NCBI GenBank assembly: GCA_022769125.1
Contig: JALEKN010000049.1
Coordinates: forward strand, 1-64,000
Origin: Agathobacter sp.
GTDB taxonomy: Bacteria; Bacillota; Clostridia; Lachnospirales; Lachnospiraceae
Direction: 5' to 3'
DNA: 64,000 nt
A program made the translations under genes and the position numbers. This document shows, in pieces, positions 16,920 through 25,187 of this stretch. Within the stretch, counting starts at the first letter, position 1, and every line of letters begins with the position of its first letter. Below the pieces are notes generated by a model. It was not told the origin of the DNA. It was given only the letters and a program-made list of their open reading frames with translations, and searched no databases.

Positions 16920-16939
16920 GTGTGCCTATGTGAGCAGAC

Positions 16940-17005
16940 AAAGAGTCACAAAGTGATTCTTTGTTGTATGATGTACTAGATATTTTCTTATATATCATAT
17001 ATAAT
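16940..17005 (+). promoter_or_regulatory. Second hairpin and possible promoter before the 17077 gene cluster
   Basis: AAAGAGTCAC (16940-16949) pairs with GTGATTCTTT (16953-16962), with one G-U pair and a three-base loop. A TATAAT (17000-17005) lies in very AT-rich DNA about 70 bases before the next start, but no good -35 is visible at the right distance. Confidence 0.35.
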
Positions 17006-17076
17006 CGTGTAAGAATGTTTACAGATATAAATGGGTAGGGCGGCTGCACTGCCGGGATATGATATGGGGGGATTGT

Positions 17077-17805
17077 ATGTTTGGGAGCGATTTTGAGGTA
17101 AAAGAGTTACAACTTAGAGCGGAATATGCAAATGCAGATATGGAGACAATCAATGCGTGGGTAAAGAGCCTGCCGAAGCTGAGACGGCATTGCAACGCAT
17201 TAACCTCCAGATATGTAAGAGCGTATGATACGCTTTTGGTTATCAACCAGTTCCTTATCGATATGCATCACAAGCTTCGGATTCCGGGAAAGTGGGACTA
17301 TTCCCAGAGACGGGAGATAAGAGAAAGAGTGCGGGATATCAAGGGACGGGGGAAGCCGTTTGTGCTGGAATTTGCGGTGAGCAAGGATGATACGGATTTT
17401 CTCCTGACCTACGACACGATCCTGAAGATGCTGGTAAAATATGACGGAACCGAAGAAATGCGCATCTGTCTGTGCAGTGAGATCGAGAATCTGCAGGCTA
17501 TGATCAAGGACAAATTCGGACTGAATATGGCGGAGCCATTGGATATCGCTATTTTCTATATGCGGCACAGCTATGACGAGGTGAAGGATATGACGCCGCG
17601 TGCGCGTGTTGAGCGTATCGAGGAGCTTAGCGATAAGGAGTTTTATGAACCTATCGCAAAGAAGATGGAAGAGGTCGGAGGTTACAGCAAGCAGCGGATT
17701 GTCAATATTGTAAAGCGCTATATCGGACTGCACGTAAAGGATGCGCCGGAGAAGAAACCGGAGCAGGAGACCAGACAGATAGAGGAACGGGGTAAGGAGG
17801 AATAG
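17077..17805 (+). CDS. Hypothetical cytosolic protein (242 aa)
   Basis: I do not recognise a family. The protein is soluble, 242 residues, with no signal or membrane segment, and looks mostly helical. The N-terminal part (FEVKELQLRAEYANADMET) is acidic. The middle contains a basic stretch, RREIRERVRDIKGRG. The C-terminus is a charged Lys/Glu/Gln tail. The ATG at 17077 has a GGGGGG site at good spacing; an ATG six codons upstream overlaps that site. It is the first of seven closely spaced genes ending with potD, and the next gene starts two bases after its stop. A role connected with polyamine uptake is possible but rests only on position. Confidence 0.8.
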   Translation: MFGSDFEVKELQLRAEYANADMETINAWVKSLPKLRRHCNALTSRYVRAYDTLLVINQFLIDMHHKLRIPGKWDYSQRREIRERVRDIKGRGKPFVLEFAVSKDDTDFLLTYDTILKMLVKYDGTEEMRICLCSEIENLQAMIKDKFGLNMAEPLDIAIFYMRHSYDEVKDMTPRARVERIEELSDKEFYEPIAKKMEEVGGYSKQRIVNIVKRYIGLHVKDAPEKKPEQETRQIEERGKEE

Positions 17806-17807
17806 GG

Positions 17808-18446
17808 ATGCTTTTTTGGATTTTATGTATTATCTTTATTGTGTATTATGTTTCCAAGAAAAAGCGGGAAGCGGAAGGCGGACAGAAACGCGGACAGGCA
17901 AACCCGAATACGTACGGTAACTACGATCAGGGAATGTATGGGGCGGGCACGACAGCCTCCCGGACCTCCCTGGAACGGGATTACAGCAGACCGCAGGAAC
18001 CGAGAAGGACAGTTACGAGCGCGGACCGTGCGCGCTTAGAGCAGTACCGCGCCGCAAAGGCTGCAAAGGCGGGCAATGTACTGCAGGCAGGCACTCAGCA
18101 GGAGAAGAAAGGTGATATCCTGTCGCGGGCAAAACAGAACACAAAAAAGTATGAAACGGATACAACCTTGGAAGAATTAGAAAAGGAGCACCAGCATACG
18201 GAGCACGTTGCAGAGACGATTTCCAAGGAGACTCTGATGCAGCGGATGGCACAGCATCCGCATGATGCTGCTCATGTGTCGGATGTTGTCGGAGAGGAGA
18301 GCGATTCTTTGATGCCGGCGATTGAGGACCTCATGATAAAAGGGTATGACGGCAAATTGTCGTTTGAACGTGATTTCGTAGGAGAGGGCATGGATATGAT
18401 CAATCGTTTTACCGTGCCGGATACGATTTCGGTTCACCAAGAATAA
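17808..18446 (+). CDS. Hypothetical membrane-anchored protein (212 aa)
   Basis: The protein has one N-terminal membrane helix (LFWILCIIFIVYYV, about 2-15), immediately followed by a basic stop-transfer stretch KKKREAEGGQKRG, which puts the remaining 190 residues in the cytosol. That part is low-complexity and probably disordered up to about residue 105 (Gly, Tyr, Arg, Ala), then charged and helical, ending with a short ordered-looking segment (GKLSFERDFVGEGMDMINRF). No family is recognised. AAGGAGG precedes the ATG. It is tightly linked to the genes on both sides. Confidence 0.75.
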   Translation: MLFWILCIIFIVYYVSKKKREAEGGQKRGQANPNTYGNYDQGMYGAGTTASRTSLERDYSRPQEPRRTVTSADRARLEQYRAAKAAKAGNVLQAGTQQEKKGDILSRAKQNTKKYETDTTLEELEKEHQHTEHVAETISKETLMQRMAQHPHDAAHVSDVVGEESDSLMPAIEDLMIKGYDGKLSFERDFVGEGMDMINRFTVPDTISVHQE

Positions 18447-18473
18447 ATCAGACAACATAGGAAGGCGTAAAAA

Positions 18474-19052
18474 ATGGAAAAAATTCCCAGAGCGGGCGAG
18501 TTCTATCGTCACTTTAAGAACAAGCTCTACCAGGTAATCGCTATTGCGAAGAACTCCGAAACAGGCGAGGATCTGGTGATCTATCAGGCGTTATACGGAG
18601 ACTTTGGCATCTATGCCAGACCCCTCGCAATGTTTATGAGCAAGGTGGATAAAGAAAAGTATCCCGATGTAGCGCAGAACGATCGATTCGAACATGTGAT
18701 GCCGCCATTTGACGAAAAGGCAGTTCACACATCCGTGCAGACAACTGCAACGGAAGAGGCACTCAGGACAGAAAATGAGACGGTAACTGAAATCGGGACA
18801 ACTCCTGAAAACAGGACAAAAACGGAGACAGTCAGCGACAAGCTCATGGAGTTCTTCGATGCGGATACACTCGAGGAAAAGTATAACGTGCTGGTATCCA
18901 TGAGTGACACCATAACCGATCAGATGATCGACAGCATGGCAGTTGTACTTGATGTGGTGATCCCGGAGGGAGAACTGTTCAAACGCTACGATGCGTTAAA
19001 GCAGTCCATCCGGACAAGACAAAAATATGAATATGCGAATCGCTTGCGATAG
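18474..19052 (+). CDS. DUF1653 domain protein
   Basis: The first 70 residues match the DUF1653 pattern: RAGEFYRHFKNKLYQV, then AKNSETGEDLVIYQALYGD and YARPLAMF. This small beta-rich domain is widespread in Firmicutes and of unknown function. The remaining 120 residues are a Thr/Glu-rich linker (about 85-120) and a helical C-terminal domain (LMEFFDADTLEEKYNVL onward) that I do not recognise. The 192-residue protein is longer than single-domain DUF1653 proteins. It sits 17 bases before potA and 27 bases after the previous gene, so all are probably co-transcribed. Confidence 0.82.
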   Translation: MEKIPRAGEFYRHFKNKLYQVIAIAKNSETGEDLVIYQALYGDFGIYARPLAMFMSKVDKEKYPDVAQNDRFEHVMPPFDEKAVHTSVQTTATEEALRTENETVTEIGTTPENRTKTETVSDKLMEFFDADTLEEKYNVLVSMSDTITDQMIDSMAVVLDVVIPEGELFKRYDALKQSIRTRQKYEYANRLR

Positions 19053-19069
19053 ATGGGAAAGGACAAAAG

Positions 19070-20509
19070 ATGCAGGAAAAATCACAAAACATAATCGAAC
19101 TCAAGCATTTAGGAAAGCGGTATGAGGATGGTTTCGCCGCTGTGGATGACTTCAATCTCGAAGTAGGACGAGGCGAATTTGTAACTTTTTTAGGACCATC
19201 CGGCTGCGGAAAGACAACAACACTGCGCATGATCGCAGGATTTGATATGCCGACAAGCGGTGAGATTCTGTTAAATGGTGAGGATATCACGAAAATCCCT
19301 GCCAACAAACGGCCAATCAATACGGTATTTCAAAGATATGCGCTCTTTCCGCATATGAATATTTTTGACAATATTGCATTCGGACTGAAGCTTAAGAAGC
19401 TGCCGCAGGATGAAATCCGCCGCAAGGTAAAGAGGGTATTGGAGATTGTTGACTTAGAGGGCTTTGAGCGCCGTAAGGTATCTACACTTTCCGGTGGACA
19501 GCAGCAGCGAATCGCAATCGCGCGCGCACTTGTCAATGAGCCGGAGATACTGCTTCTGGACGAGCCGCTCGGCGCACTCGATCTTAAGATGCGCAAGGAG
19601 ATGCAGCTTGAGCTAAAGAATATGCATGATCAGCTTGGCATCACCTTTATTTACGTAACACATGATCAGGAAGAGGCACTTACCATGTCGGACAAGATCG
19701 TAGTCATGTCTGACGGAAAGGTACAGCAGATCGGTACGCCGGAGGATATCTACAACGAGCCGAAGAATGCCTTTGTTGCGGACTTCATCGGAGACAGTAA
19801 TATCTTTAAAGGAATCATGACCGGAGACAAACGGGTACGTTTCTGCGGTGGTGAGTTTGTCTGCGTGGATGACGTTCCAGAGGGAACGCTCGTCGATGTT
19901 GTTGTACGTCCGGAGGATGTTATACTGACCGCACCGGAGAATGGTACGGTAGAGGGTGTGGTTACCTCTGTAATTTTCAAGGGAATCCACTATGAAATCA
20001 GCGTGGAATCCGGCAAGTACGAGATGATCATCCAATCTACGAAGTCAGCAAAGGTTGGGGATAAGGTTGGAATGTGCTTAGACCCGGATGGAATACATAT
20101 CATGATCGCGGAAGATCATACAACCTGTTTTGAGACATCCATCAACGAAGAGTTCAATCTTGATTTCAATGGGGAGACCATTCACTGCGACCTTACAAAG
20201 GTAATACCGGGGACAACCAGCCGTGATGGCGTAATCTACGACGCAAAGGGTGAGGTGCTTGACCGTGAGAAAAATAAGATTCTTGTTTCTATCCAGCCGG
20301 GAGACATTGAGTTGAGTGATAATGTGGATGCGGGACTTGTCGCAGGACACATCATCAATCTGATATACAAGGGAGATCATTACAGCTACGTTGTACGTAC
20401 AGAATATGGACATGATCTGATCGTTGATGATGAATATCTGTGGAACATGGGCGACCGTGTAGGTCTTATCATGCCGGAAGACAAGATGGCATTTGCACTC
20501 AAGAAGTAG
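19070..20509 (+). CDS. potA: Spermidine/putrescine ABC transporter ATPase PotA, with duplicated C-terminal region
   Basis: This is the cytoplasmic ATPase of a polyamine importer. It has Walker A GPSGCGKTT (42-50), the FQRYALFPHM stretch, signature LSGGQQQR (140-147), Walker B LLLDEP (161-166) and H-loop THDQEEAL. The family is usually about 350-370 residues; this one has 479. After the normal TOBE-type regulatory domain (to about 345) there is a second, related beta-rich module (about 350-479), so the sensor region appears doubled: compare GIHYEISVESG with GDHYSYVVRTE. It heads potABCD, and AGGAGG separates it from potB. The family call is firm; the ligand (polyamine) follows from PotD. Confidence 0.93.
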   Translation: MQEKSQNIIELKHLGKRYEDGFAAVDDFNLEVGRGEFVTFLGPSGCGKTTTLRMIAGFDMPTSGEILLNGEDITKIPANKRPINTVFQRYALFPHMNIFDNIAFGLKLKKLPQDEIRRKVKRVLEIVDLEGFERRKVSTLSGGQQQRIAIARALVNEPEILLLDEPLGALDLKMRKEMQLELKNMHDQLGITFIYVTHDQEEALTMSDKIVVMSDGKVQQIGTPEDIYNEPKNAFVADFIGDSNIFKGIMTGDKRVRFCGGEFVCVDDVPEGTLVDVVVRPEDVILTAPENGTVEGVVTSVIFKGIHYEISVESGKYEMIIQSTKSAKVGDKVGMCLDPDGIHIMIAEDHTTCFETSINEEFNLDFNGETIHCDLTKVIPGTTSRDGVIYDAKGEVLDREKNKILVSIQPGDIELSDNVDAGLVAGHIINLIYKGDHYSYVVRTEYGHDLIVDDEYLWNMGDRVGLIMPEDKMAFALKK

Positions 20510-20520
20510 GAGGATAAAAG

Positions 20521-21312
20521 ATGAAACAGGTTTTTTCCCGTAAACAGCTGGGAATACCATACGCACTTTTTCTGCTGCTTTTTGTGGTTGCCCCGCTGCT
20601 TGTTATTATTTATTATGCATTTACCGATGGTACAGGTCACTTTACAATAAGCAATCTGTTCCATTTCTTTACGGACCCGAATACACTGGGAACACTGTGT
20701 TACAGTCTGGCACTGGCGTTCGTTACAACCTGCGTATGCCTCCTTCTGGCATACCCGATTGCGTATATTCTGGCAAAAAGTGAATGGAAGATGAAAAGCG
20801 TTATCGTAATGCTGTTCGTTCTTCCGATGTGGATCAATTTTACACTCCGTATTACAGCACTGAAAGAAATCCTGACAATGTTCGAAGGAAGTCTTGCATA
20901 CTATCCGTTTTTTAACTCGGTAGTCGGCATGACCTATGACTTTCTTCCGTTTATGATCCTGCCGCTGTATTCGACGCTTACAAAGCTTGATACAAGCCTT
21001 CTGGAGGCGTCCTATGATCTTGGTGCGAACGAGATACAGGCATTTCTGCGGGTAACACTGCCGCTTTCCGTTCCGGGAATCATCAGCGGTGTCTCTATGG
21101 TATTTTTGCCGGCAATGACAAACTATGTTGTACTGGATATGCTCTACAACAGCACCTATATCATGGGCAGCTTGATCGGCAGCTATTTTTCTGCATACGA
21201 TTGGCACAACGGCTCAATGATCGCACTTGTACTGCTGATCATTATCTGCCTGTTCACTCTTATATCAGGAACGGATGAGGAGGAACAGAAGAAAGGAGGG
21301 GCATTGTTATGA
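20521..21312 (+). CDS. potB: Spermidine/putrescine ABC transporter permease PotB
   Basis: This is the first channel subunit of the polyamine importer, 263 residues with six predicted membrane helices. The N-terminus reads SRKQLGIPYALFLLLFVVAPLLVIIYYAF, typical of PotB. The EAA loop is LLEASYDLGANEIQAFLRVTLPLSVPGI near residue 165. The protein ends in a charged tail, DEEEQKKGG. AGGAGG lies before the ATG, and the last four bases (ATGA) contain the start of potC, indicating coupled translation. Confidence 0.94.
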   Translation: MKQVFSRKQLGIPYALFLLLFVVAPLLVIIYYAFTDGTGHFTISNLFHFFTDPNTLGTLCYSLALAFVTTCVCLLLAYPIAYILAKSEWKMKSVIVMLFVLPMWINFTLRITALKEILTMFEGSLAYYPFFNSVVGMTYDFLPFMILPLYSTLTKLDTSLLEASYDLGANEIQAFLRVTLPLSVPGIISGVSMVFLPAMTNYVVLDMLYNSTYIMGSLIGSYFSAYDWHNGSMIALVLLIIICLFTLISGTDEEEQKKGGALL

Positions 21313-22157
21313 AAAAACATGTTGGCAGAACCATCTTTATATGCCTGGCGCTTTTCTTTATGTATGCACCGATTCTGATCCTTGCAGTGTACAGTTTTAC
21401 AAATGCTACGAATATTGGGGCAATCCGTGGATTTTCCCTGCACAATTATGTGACATTGTTTACAACACCTGAGCTTGCAGATATGATCTGGGGTTCATTG
21501 CTTCTTGCAATCAGCAGCGCTGTGATGGCAACGATTCTTGGAACAATGGGTGCGATAGGCTCTTTCTATTCGAAGAGTAAGATGCAGGCGGCATATTCCA
21601 CGGTTAATCAGATCCCGGTAGTAAATGCGGATGTTGTGACCGGTTTTTCCATGTGCATTCTGCTTGTCATTGTACTTGGAATCAGCAAGGATACATATGT
21701 GCCGCTTGTGATCGGACATGTAGTGCTGTCTGCGCCATTTGTATATCTGTCTGTGATACCAAAGCTTAAGCAGATGGACCCGAGCCTGTATGAGGCGGCT
21801 ATGGATCTGGGAGCATCCCCGGCCTATGCGCTGCGCAAGGTTGTGATCCCGCAGATTGCATCCGGTATTTTGTCAGGCTTTGCAATGGCAGTTACATTGT
21901 CTTTGGATGATTATTTCATAGCAACCTATACCAAGCCGGCAACCTTTGACACGATCAGCACCTATGTCGTAAATGCGACAAAGGGGTCGCAGACACAGAT
22001 CAAGACTGCCTTATGGGCACTGTCCACCATTATTTTCCTGATTGTTCTTGTGATTGTTGCAGGGATGAATCTTGCGGCGAACAAGAAGGAGAAGGAGCAG
22101 CTTACAGATTGGAATGCTGCCATAGGACATGACGGGAAGGATGGTGTACGCGCATGA
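21309..22157 (+). CDS. potC: Spermidine/putrescine ABC transporter permease PotC
   Basis: This is the second channel subunit, 282 residues and six predicted helices. It starts KKHVGRTIFICLALFFMYAPILILAVYSF, the usual PotC opening with the membrane helix and the APILILAVYSF motif. The EAA loop, YEAAMDLGASPAYALRKVVIP, lies around residue 165, followed by SGFAMAVTLSLDDYFIA, highly conserved in PotC. It overlaps both neighbours by four bases (ATGA). Confidence 0.95.
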   Translation: MKKHVGRTIFICLALFFMYAPILILAVYSFTNATNIGAIRGFSLHNYVTLFTTPELADMIWGSLLLAISSAVMATILGTMGAIGSFYSKSKMQAAYSTVNQIPVVNADVVTGFSMCILLVIVLGISKDTYVPLVIGHVVLSAPFVYLSVIPKLKQMDPSLYEAAMDLGASPAYALRKVVIPQIASGILSGFAMAVTLSLDDYFIATYTKPATFDTISTYVVNATKGSQTQIKTALWALSTIIFLIVLVIVAGMNLAANKKEKEQLTDWNAAIGHDGKDGVRA

Positions 22158-23680
22158 GAATAAACAGCGGAATGCACAAATTGCCGATCCGCCTTGCAGC
22201 TTGCGGATTATTGGCGGGAATCCTTATTACAGGCATTCCTTTTGGCAGATATACGGTAAAAGCGGCTACCACGCCAAAGGATGAGGAGGTTATCAACCTT
22301 AGGGTATGCAATTGGGAAGAATACATGGACCTTGGCGATTGGGATGAAGATGAGACAATCGATCTGGAATCCGGAGATATCCTTGGAGTCAATCCGATGT
22401 ATGAGGATTTTGAGAACTGGTATTACGAGACCTATGGGAAACGTGTTAAGGTAACATACAGCTGCTTTGGTACAAATGAGGAATTGTACAACATGCTGAC
22501 ACTCGGCGATGTGTATGATCTTGTCTGCCCGTCAGAGTATATGATCATGAAGATGATGGCAGAGGATATGCTTGTACCATTTTCGGAGGATTTCTTTGAC
22601 GAGAGCATTCCGGAGAACTATTACATGAGAGGCGTTTCACCGCTCATCCGGGAGACGTTTGAGAATAATGAAATCAACGGCGAGCCGTGGTCAAAGTATG
22701 CTGCGGGCTATATGTGGGGAATTACCGGAATTGTATATAACCCACAGATGGTGACCGAGGAGGAGGCTTCTACCTGGGAGGTAGTCGACAATCCGAAGTT
22801 CTATCGTCAGGTAACCATCAAGGATAATGTAAGAGATGCTTTGTTTGTGGCAATCGGAGCAATGAAGTCAGATCTTCTGACCTCCGAAGAATTTTTGTCT
22901 GCACCAGATTATCCGGAGCGCCTTGCCGAGGAGATGAACGATGTTTCCCCGGAAACGATTGCAGCCGCGCGTGATTATCTGCAGTATACAAAAGAGAATG
23001 TATACTCATTTGAGACGGACAGCGGTAAGGCGGATATGATCACCGGCAAGGTGGCTGCCAACTATCAGTGGTCCGGAGACGCAGTATACACAATGGATCA
23101 GGCAGATGAGGACGATTTTGAATTGGATTTTGCGGTTCCGAAGGAGAGCACCAATCTGTATTTTGACGGCTGGGTTATGTTGAAAAGCGGAGTCGGGGCC
23201 GATACAGAAAAGCAGCAGGCTGCGCAGGCATTCATCAATTTCTTGTCCATGCCGGAAAACGCAGTCCGAAATATGTATTATATTGGATATACATCTGTGA
23301 TTTCCGGAGGAGATGATCCGACCGTTTTTGATTATCTTTGCTGGAATTACGAAGCAGAGGATGACGAGGAGGATGTTGTGGAATACCCGGTCGGATATTT
23401 CTTTACCGGTGACAACTCAGATGAAGACTATATCCTGACTGTCCCCAGAGAACAGACGAAGCGCCAGCTGTCGGCGCAGTATCCGGATGAGGATACGATG
23501 AACAGAAGTGCAATCATGCAGTATTTTGACGGGGATACCAACACAGAGATCAACCAGATGTGGATCGAGGTACGATGCTTTAACATCAACAGGGTTCCTG
23601 CTTGGGCCTGGATCATGGTTGCAGCAGCAATTGCAATTCTGGTTGGTCTGTTTGGATGGAAAAAGAGCAGGGAGTCCTAG
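22154..23680 (+). CDS. potD: Spermidine/putrescine-binding protein PotD, with a C-terminal membrane anchor
   Basis: This is the extracytoplasmic polyamine-binding protein. The 508 residues begin with a signal-like segment (hydrophobic about 13-30, possible cleavage after VKA near residue 37). The LAAC near residue 17 is too close to the N-terminus to be a lipobox. The domain has LRVCNWEEYMD, YDLVCPSEYMIMKMM and AAGYMWGITGIVYNP, all typical of PotD. It is about 150 residues longer than Escherichia coli PotD, partly through an acidic insertion at about 395-455. It ends with a membrane helix, AWAWIMVAAAIAILVGLFGW, and KKSRES, so it is probably held by a C-terminal anchor and not by a lipid. The stop shares the palindrome CTAG with the stop of the convergent CYTH gene. 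Confidence 0.92.
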   Translation: MRINSGMHKLPIRLAACGLLAGILITGIPFGRYTVKAATTPKDEEVINLRVCNWEEYMDLGDWDEDETIDLESGDILGVNPMYEDFENWYYETYGKRVKVTYSCFGTNEELYNMLTLGDVYDLVCPSEYMIMKMMAEDMLVPFSEDFFDESIPENYYMRGVSPLIRETFENNEINGEPWSKYAAGYMWGITGIVYNPQMVTEEEASTWEVVDNPKFYRQVTIKDNVRDALFVAIGAMKSDLLTSEEFLSAPDYPERLAEEMNDVSPETIAAARDYLQYTKENVYSFETDSGKADMITGKVAANYQWSGDAVYTMDQADEDDFELDFAVPKESTNLYFDGWVMLKSGVGADTEKQQAAQAFINFLSMPENAVRNMYYIGYTSVISGGDDPTVFDYLCWNYEAEDDEEDVVEYPVGYFFTGDNSDEDYILTVPREQTKRQLSAQYPDEDTMNRSAIMQYFDGDTNTEINQMWIEVRCFNINRVPAWAWIMVAAAIAILVGLFGWKKSRES

Positions 23681-24171
23681 GTAGGAATCTGCCTGCTTAA
23701 GCTGCTGTTATGGTAACGGCCGTCTTCGGTGACATCCTCTCCGAACCAGTCCGGAGCGATGAATGCATCTGCCTCTTCCACGGATTCGAATTCGACTTCG
23801 ACTAACATAAGTGGAGCGAGTGGACCCTCAAAAACATCCAATTCTGCGGTAAGCATCGCGGAATTGGAACTGCGGAGTCCGGCAAGTCCATGTTCGGCGG
23901 GGGACAGGGGAATCAGATAGCGGGTTTTGGCGATGAGCAGGCCATCAATTTTTGGCAGAAGATGTTCGTAGGCTTCTCTGGTAAGCGGAAGATTATATTC
24001 CTCGCGCACCATCAGGCCACTGCCTTTATAGGTAAGATAGTAAGTGTCGTCGGATTTGCGGATGCGGACGACAGGCCTGGTACAAAGATATCCCTGGGCA
24101 ATCCGGTGAAAATTATAGGAAGATAATGGCTCCGGCAATTGCCGGACAAGGTATTTGCGTTCTATTTCCAT
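23677..24171 (-). CDS. CYTH domain protein (triphosphate tunnel metalloenzyme family)
   Basis: The 164-residue protein opens with the hallmark EIERKYLV (residues 2-9). The later charged strands IRKSDDTYYLTYKGSG, REEYNLPL, KTRYLIPL and LVEVEFESVEEA follow the pattern of CYTH enzymes, whose beta-barrel tunnel binds triphosphate with lysines, arginines and glutamates. These proteins hydrolyse tripolyphosphate or act on nucleotide triphosphates, and the substrate here is unknown. The ATG at 24171 lies after AAAGGA. A longer upstream reading frame has a hydrophobic, frame-shadow look and was rejected. It converges on potD and is divergent from the DJ-1 family gene. Confidence 0.9.
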   Translation of the reverse strand: MEIERKYLVRQLPEPLSSYNFHRIAQGYLCTRPVVRIRKSDDTYYLTYKGSGLMVREEYNLPLTREAYEHLLPKIDGLLIAKTRYLIPLSPAEHGLAGLRSSNSAMLTAELDVFEGPLAPLMLVEVEFESVEEADAFIAPDWFGEDVTEDGRYHNSSLSRQIPT

Positions 24172-24205
24172 AGCTGTTCCTTTCTGATAGCAGATTGATA
24201 AGATG

Positions 24206-24216
24206 ATTATAGCACA
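24206..24216 (-). promoter_or_regulatory. Probable promoter of the CYTH gene
   Basis: On the reverse strand the sequence reads TGTGCTATAAT, a perfect extended -10, 35 bases before the start. The -35 is weak. The same 11 bases occur before tig and before the SCIFF gene. Confidence 0.55.
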
Positions 24217-24250
24217 TAAAAAGATCATATGACCACATAAGGAGGTATTT

Positions 24251-24805
24251 ATGAGTAAAATCGGTATATTTATGGCAGATGGCTGTGAGGAGATCGAAGG
24301 CCTTACAGTTGTGGATATTATGCGGAGAGTGGGAATTGAAATCGTAATGATCTCAATTTCTGCCAAGAGGGAGGTTACCAGCTCCCATAAAGTTACGTTC
24401 ATGGCAGATGCCACGAAAGATAAGGTAGACTACGAGGCGCTGGACGGAATTGTCCTTCCGGGTGGAATGCCGGGAACATTAAATCTTGGTGCTGACGAGA
24501 CGGTGACAAGGGTTGTACGGGAATTTGCTGCCGCAGGTAAGCTTGTTGCAGCAATCTGTGCTGCACCGAGTGTACTCGGACAGGAGGGCGTTCTAAAGGG
24601 AATGAGAGCTACCTGCCATCCGGGGTTTGAGGAAAAGCTTATCGGTGCAGAGTGGTTAGAACAGCCGGTGGTGAGGGATGGCAACATCATTACAAGCCGC
24701 GGGATGGGAACGGCCATTTTATTTTCACTTGAAATCGTAAATTACTTCCTCGGACAGGAGGCAGTAGCAAAGGTCTGCACAGGGCTTGTGTATGATCTGA
24801 AATAG
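24251..24805 (+). CDS. DJ-1/PfpI family protein
   Basis: This is a 184-residue cytosolic protein of the DJ-1/ThiJ/PfpI superfamily. It starts MSKIGIFMADGCEEIEG, where Glu16 or a neighbour is the conserved acid. The nucleophile elbow reads AICAAPSVLG, with Cys103 as the reactive cysteine. PGGMPG and a late RGMGTAILF segment are family motifs. Members act as glyoxalase/deglycase-type enzymes or redox-sensitive chaperones, or are uncharacterised; no substrate can be chosen here. AAGGAGG precedes the ATG. It stands alone between a divergent CYTH gene and a two-way terminator. Confidence 0.93.
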   Translation: MSKIGIFMADGCEEIEGLTVVDIMRRVGIEIVMISISAKREVTSSHKVTFMADATKDKVDYEALDGIVLPGGMPGTLNLGADETVTRVVREFAAAGKLVAAICAAPSVLGQEGVLKGMRATCHPGFEEKLIGAEWLEQPVVRDGNIITSRGMGTAILFSLEIVNYFLGQEAVAKVCTGLVYDLK

Positions 24806-24826
24806 AACTTATGACAGATGTAAGAA

Positions 24827-24871
24827 AACGGTCATACAAGGACATTGCTGTTCTTGTATGACCGTTCCTTT
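24827..24871. terminator. Bidirectional terminator
   Basis: AACGGTCATACAAG (24827-24840) pairs perfectly with CTTGTATGACCGTT (24853-24866). The top strand continues CCTTTTT and the bottom strand has TTTTCTTA, so it can end both the DJ-1 gene and the convergent spore protein gene. Confidence 0.9.
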
Positions 24872-24879
24872 TTGGTGTG

Positions 24880-25095
24880 TTATCTCATGGACTCTTCCTG
24901 TTTCTGGATCATCTGCTTGACCATTTCGCCACCGATAGAACCAGCCTGCTTAGAAGTTAAGTCACCGTTGTAGCCTTCCTTAAGTGGAACACCTAATTCG
25001 CTGGCAACTTCCTCTTTAAAACGATTCATTGCATCCTTTGCCTCAGGTACTGCCATACGGTTTGTTCCTGTGCTAGTTGAATTTGTATTTGCCAT
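24880..25095 (-). CDS. Alpha/beta-type small acid-soluble spore protein
   Basis: This 71-residue protein coats and protects spore DNA. It carries the family signature: AVPEAKDAMNRFKEEVASELGV, then the germination protease region, DLTSKQAGSIGGEMVKQMI. It starts MANTNSTSTGTNR. The ATG at 25095 follows a perfect AAGGAGG; an in-frame upstream start would include the ribosome binding site. It is strong evidence that the organism forms endospores. A sigma-G-like promoter lies upstream. The gene is expected to be expressed only in the forespore. Confidence 0.97.
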   Translation of the reverse strand: MANTNSTSTGTNRMAVPEAKDAMNRFKEEVASELGVPLKEGYNGDLTSKQAGSIGGEMVKQMIQKQEESMR

Positions 25096-25119
25096 GGTTT
25101 TCACCTCCTTTACAATACA

Positions 25120-25148
25120 TATCATTCCCGTGGCACTACAAATTATGA
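25120..25148 (-). promoter_or_regulatory. Possible sigma-G promoter of the spore protein gene
   Basis: On the reverse strand TCATA (25144-25148) and AATGATA (25120-25126) are separated by 17 bases. They match the sigma-G consensus (GHATR and CATNHTA) with one mismatch each. Confidence 0.45.
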
Positions 25149-25158
25149 AAAAAACGTG

Positions 25159-25187
25159 TTGACAATATATGGAAGGTGTGTTTTACT
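25159..25187 (+). promoter_or_regulatory. Promoter of the ABC exporter leader
   Basis: A perfect TTGACA (25159-25164) and TTTACT (25182-25187) are 17 bases apart. The -10 region overlaps the inverted repeat TTACT-GAGTT-AGTAA (25183-25197), which could be an operator. The promoter faces away from the spore protein gene. Confidence 0.6.

Noticed and set aside
20386..21207. 273-codon leftward frame opposite potA/potB
   Set aside because: It is the longest antisense frame, but it lies opposite well-conserved permease sequence and its composition (many Cys, His, Gln) is that of a reversed membrane gene.
24172..24250. A TTGATA at 24195 as promoter for the DJ-1 family gene
   Set aside because: No acceptable -10 lies 16-18 bases downstream; the gene's promoter remains undefined.
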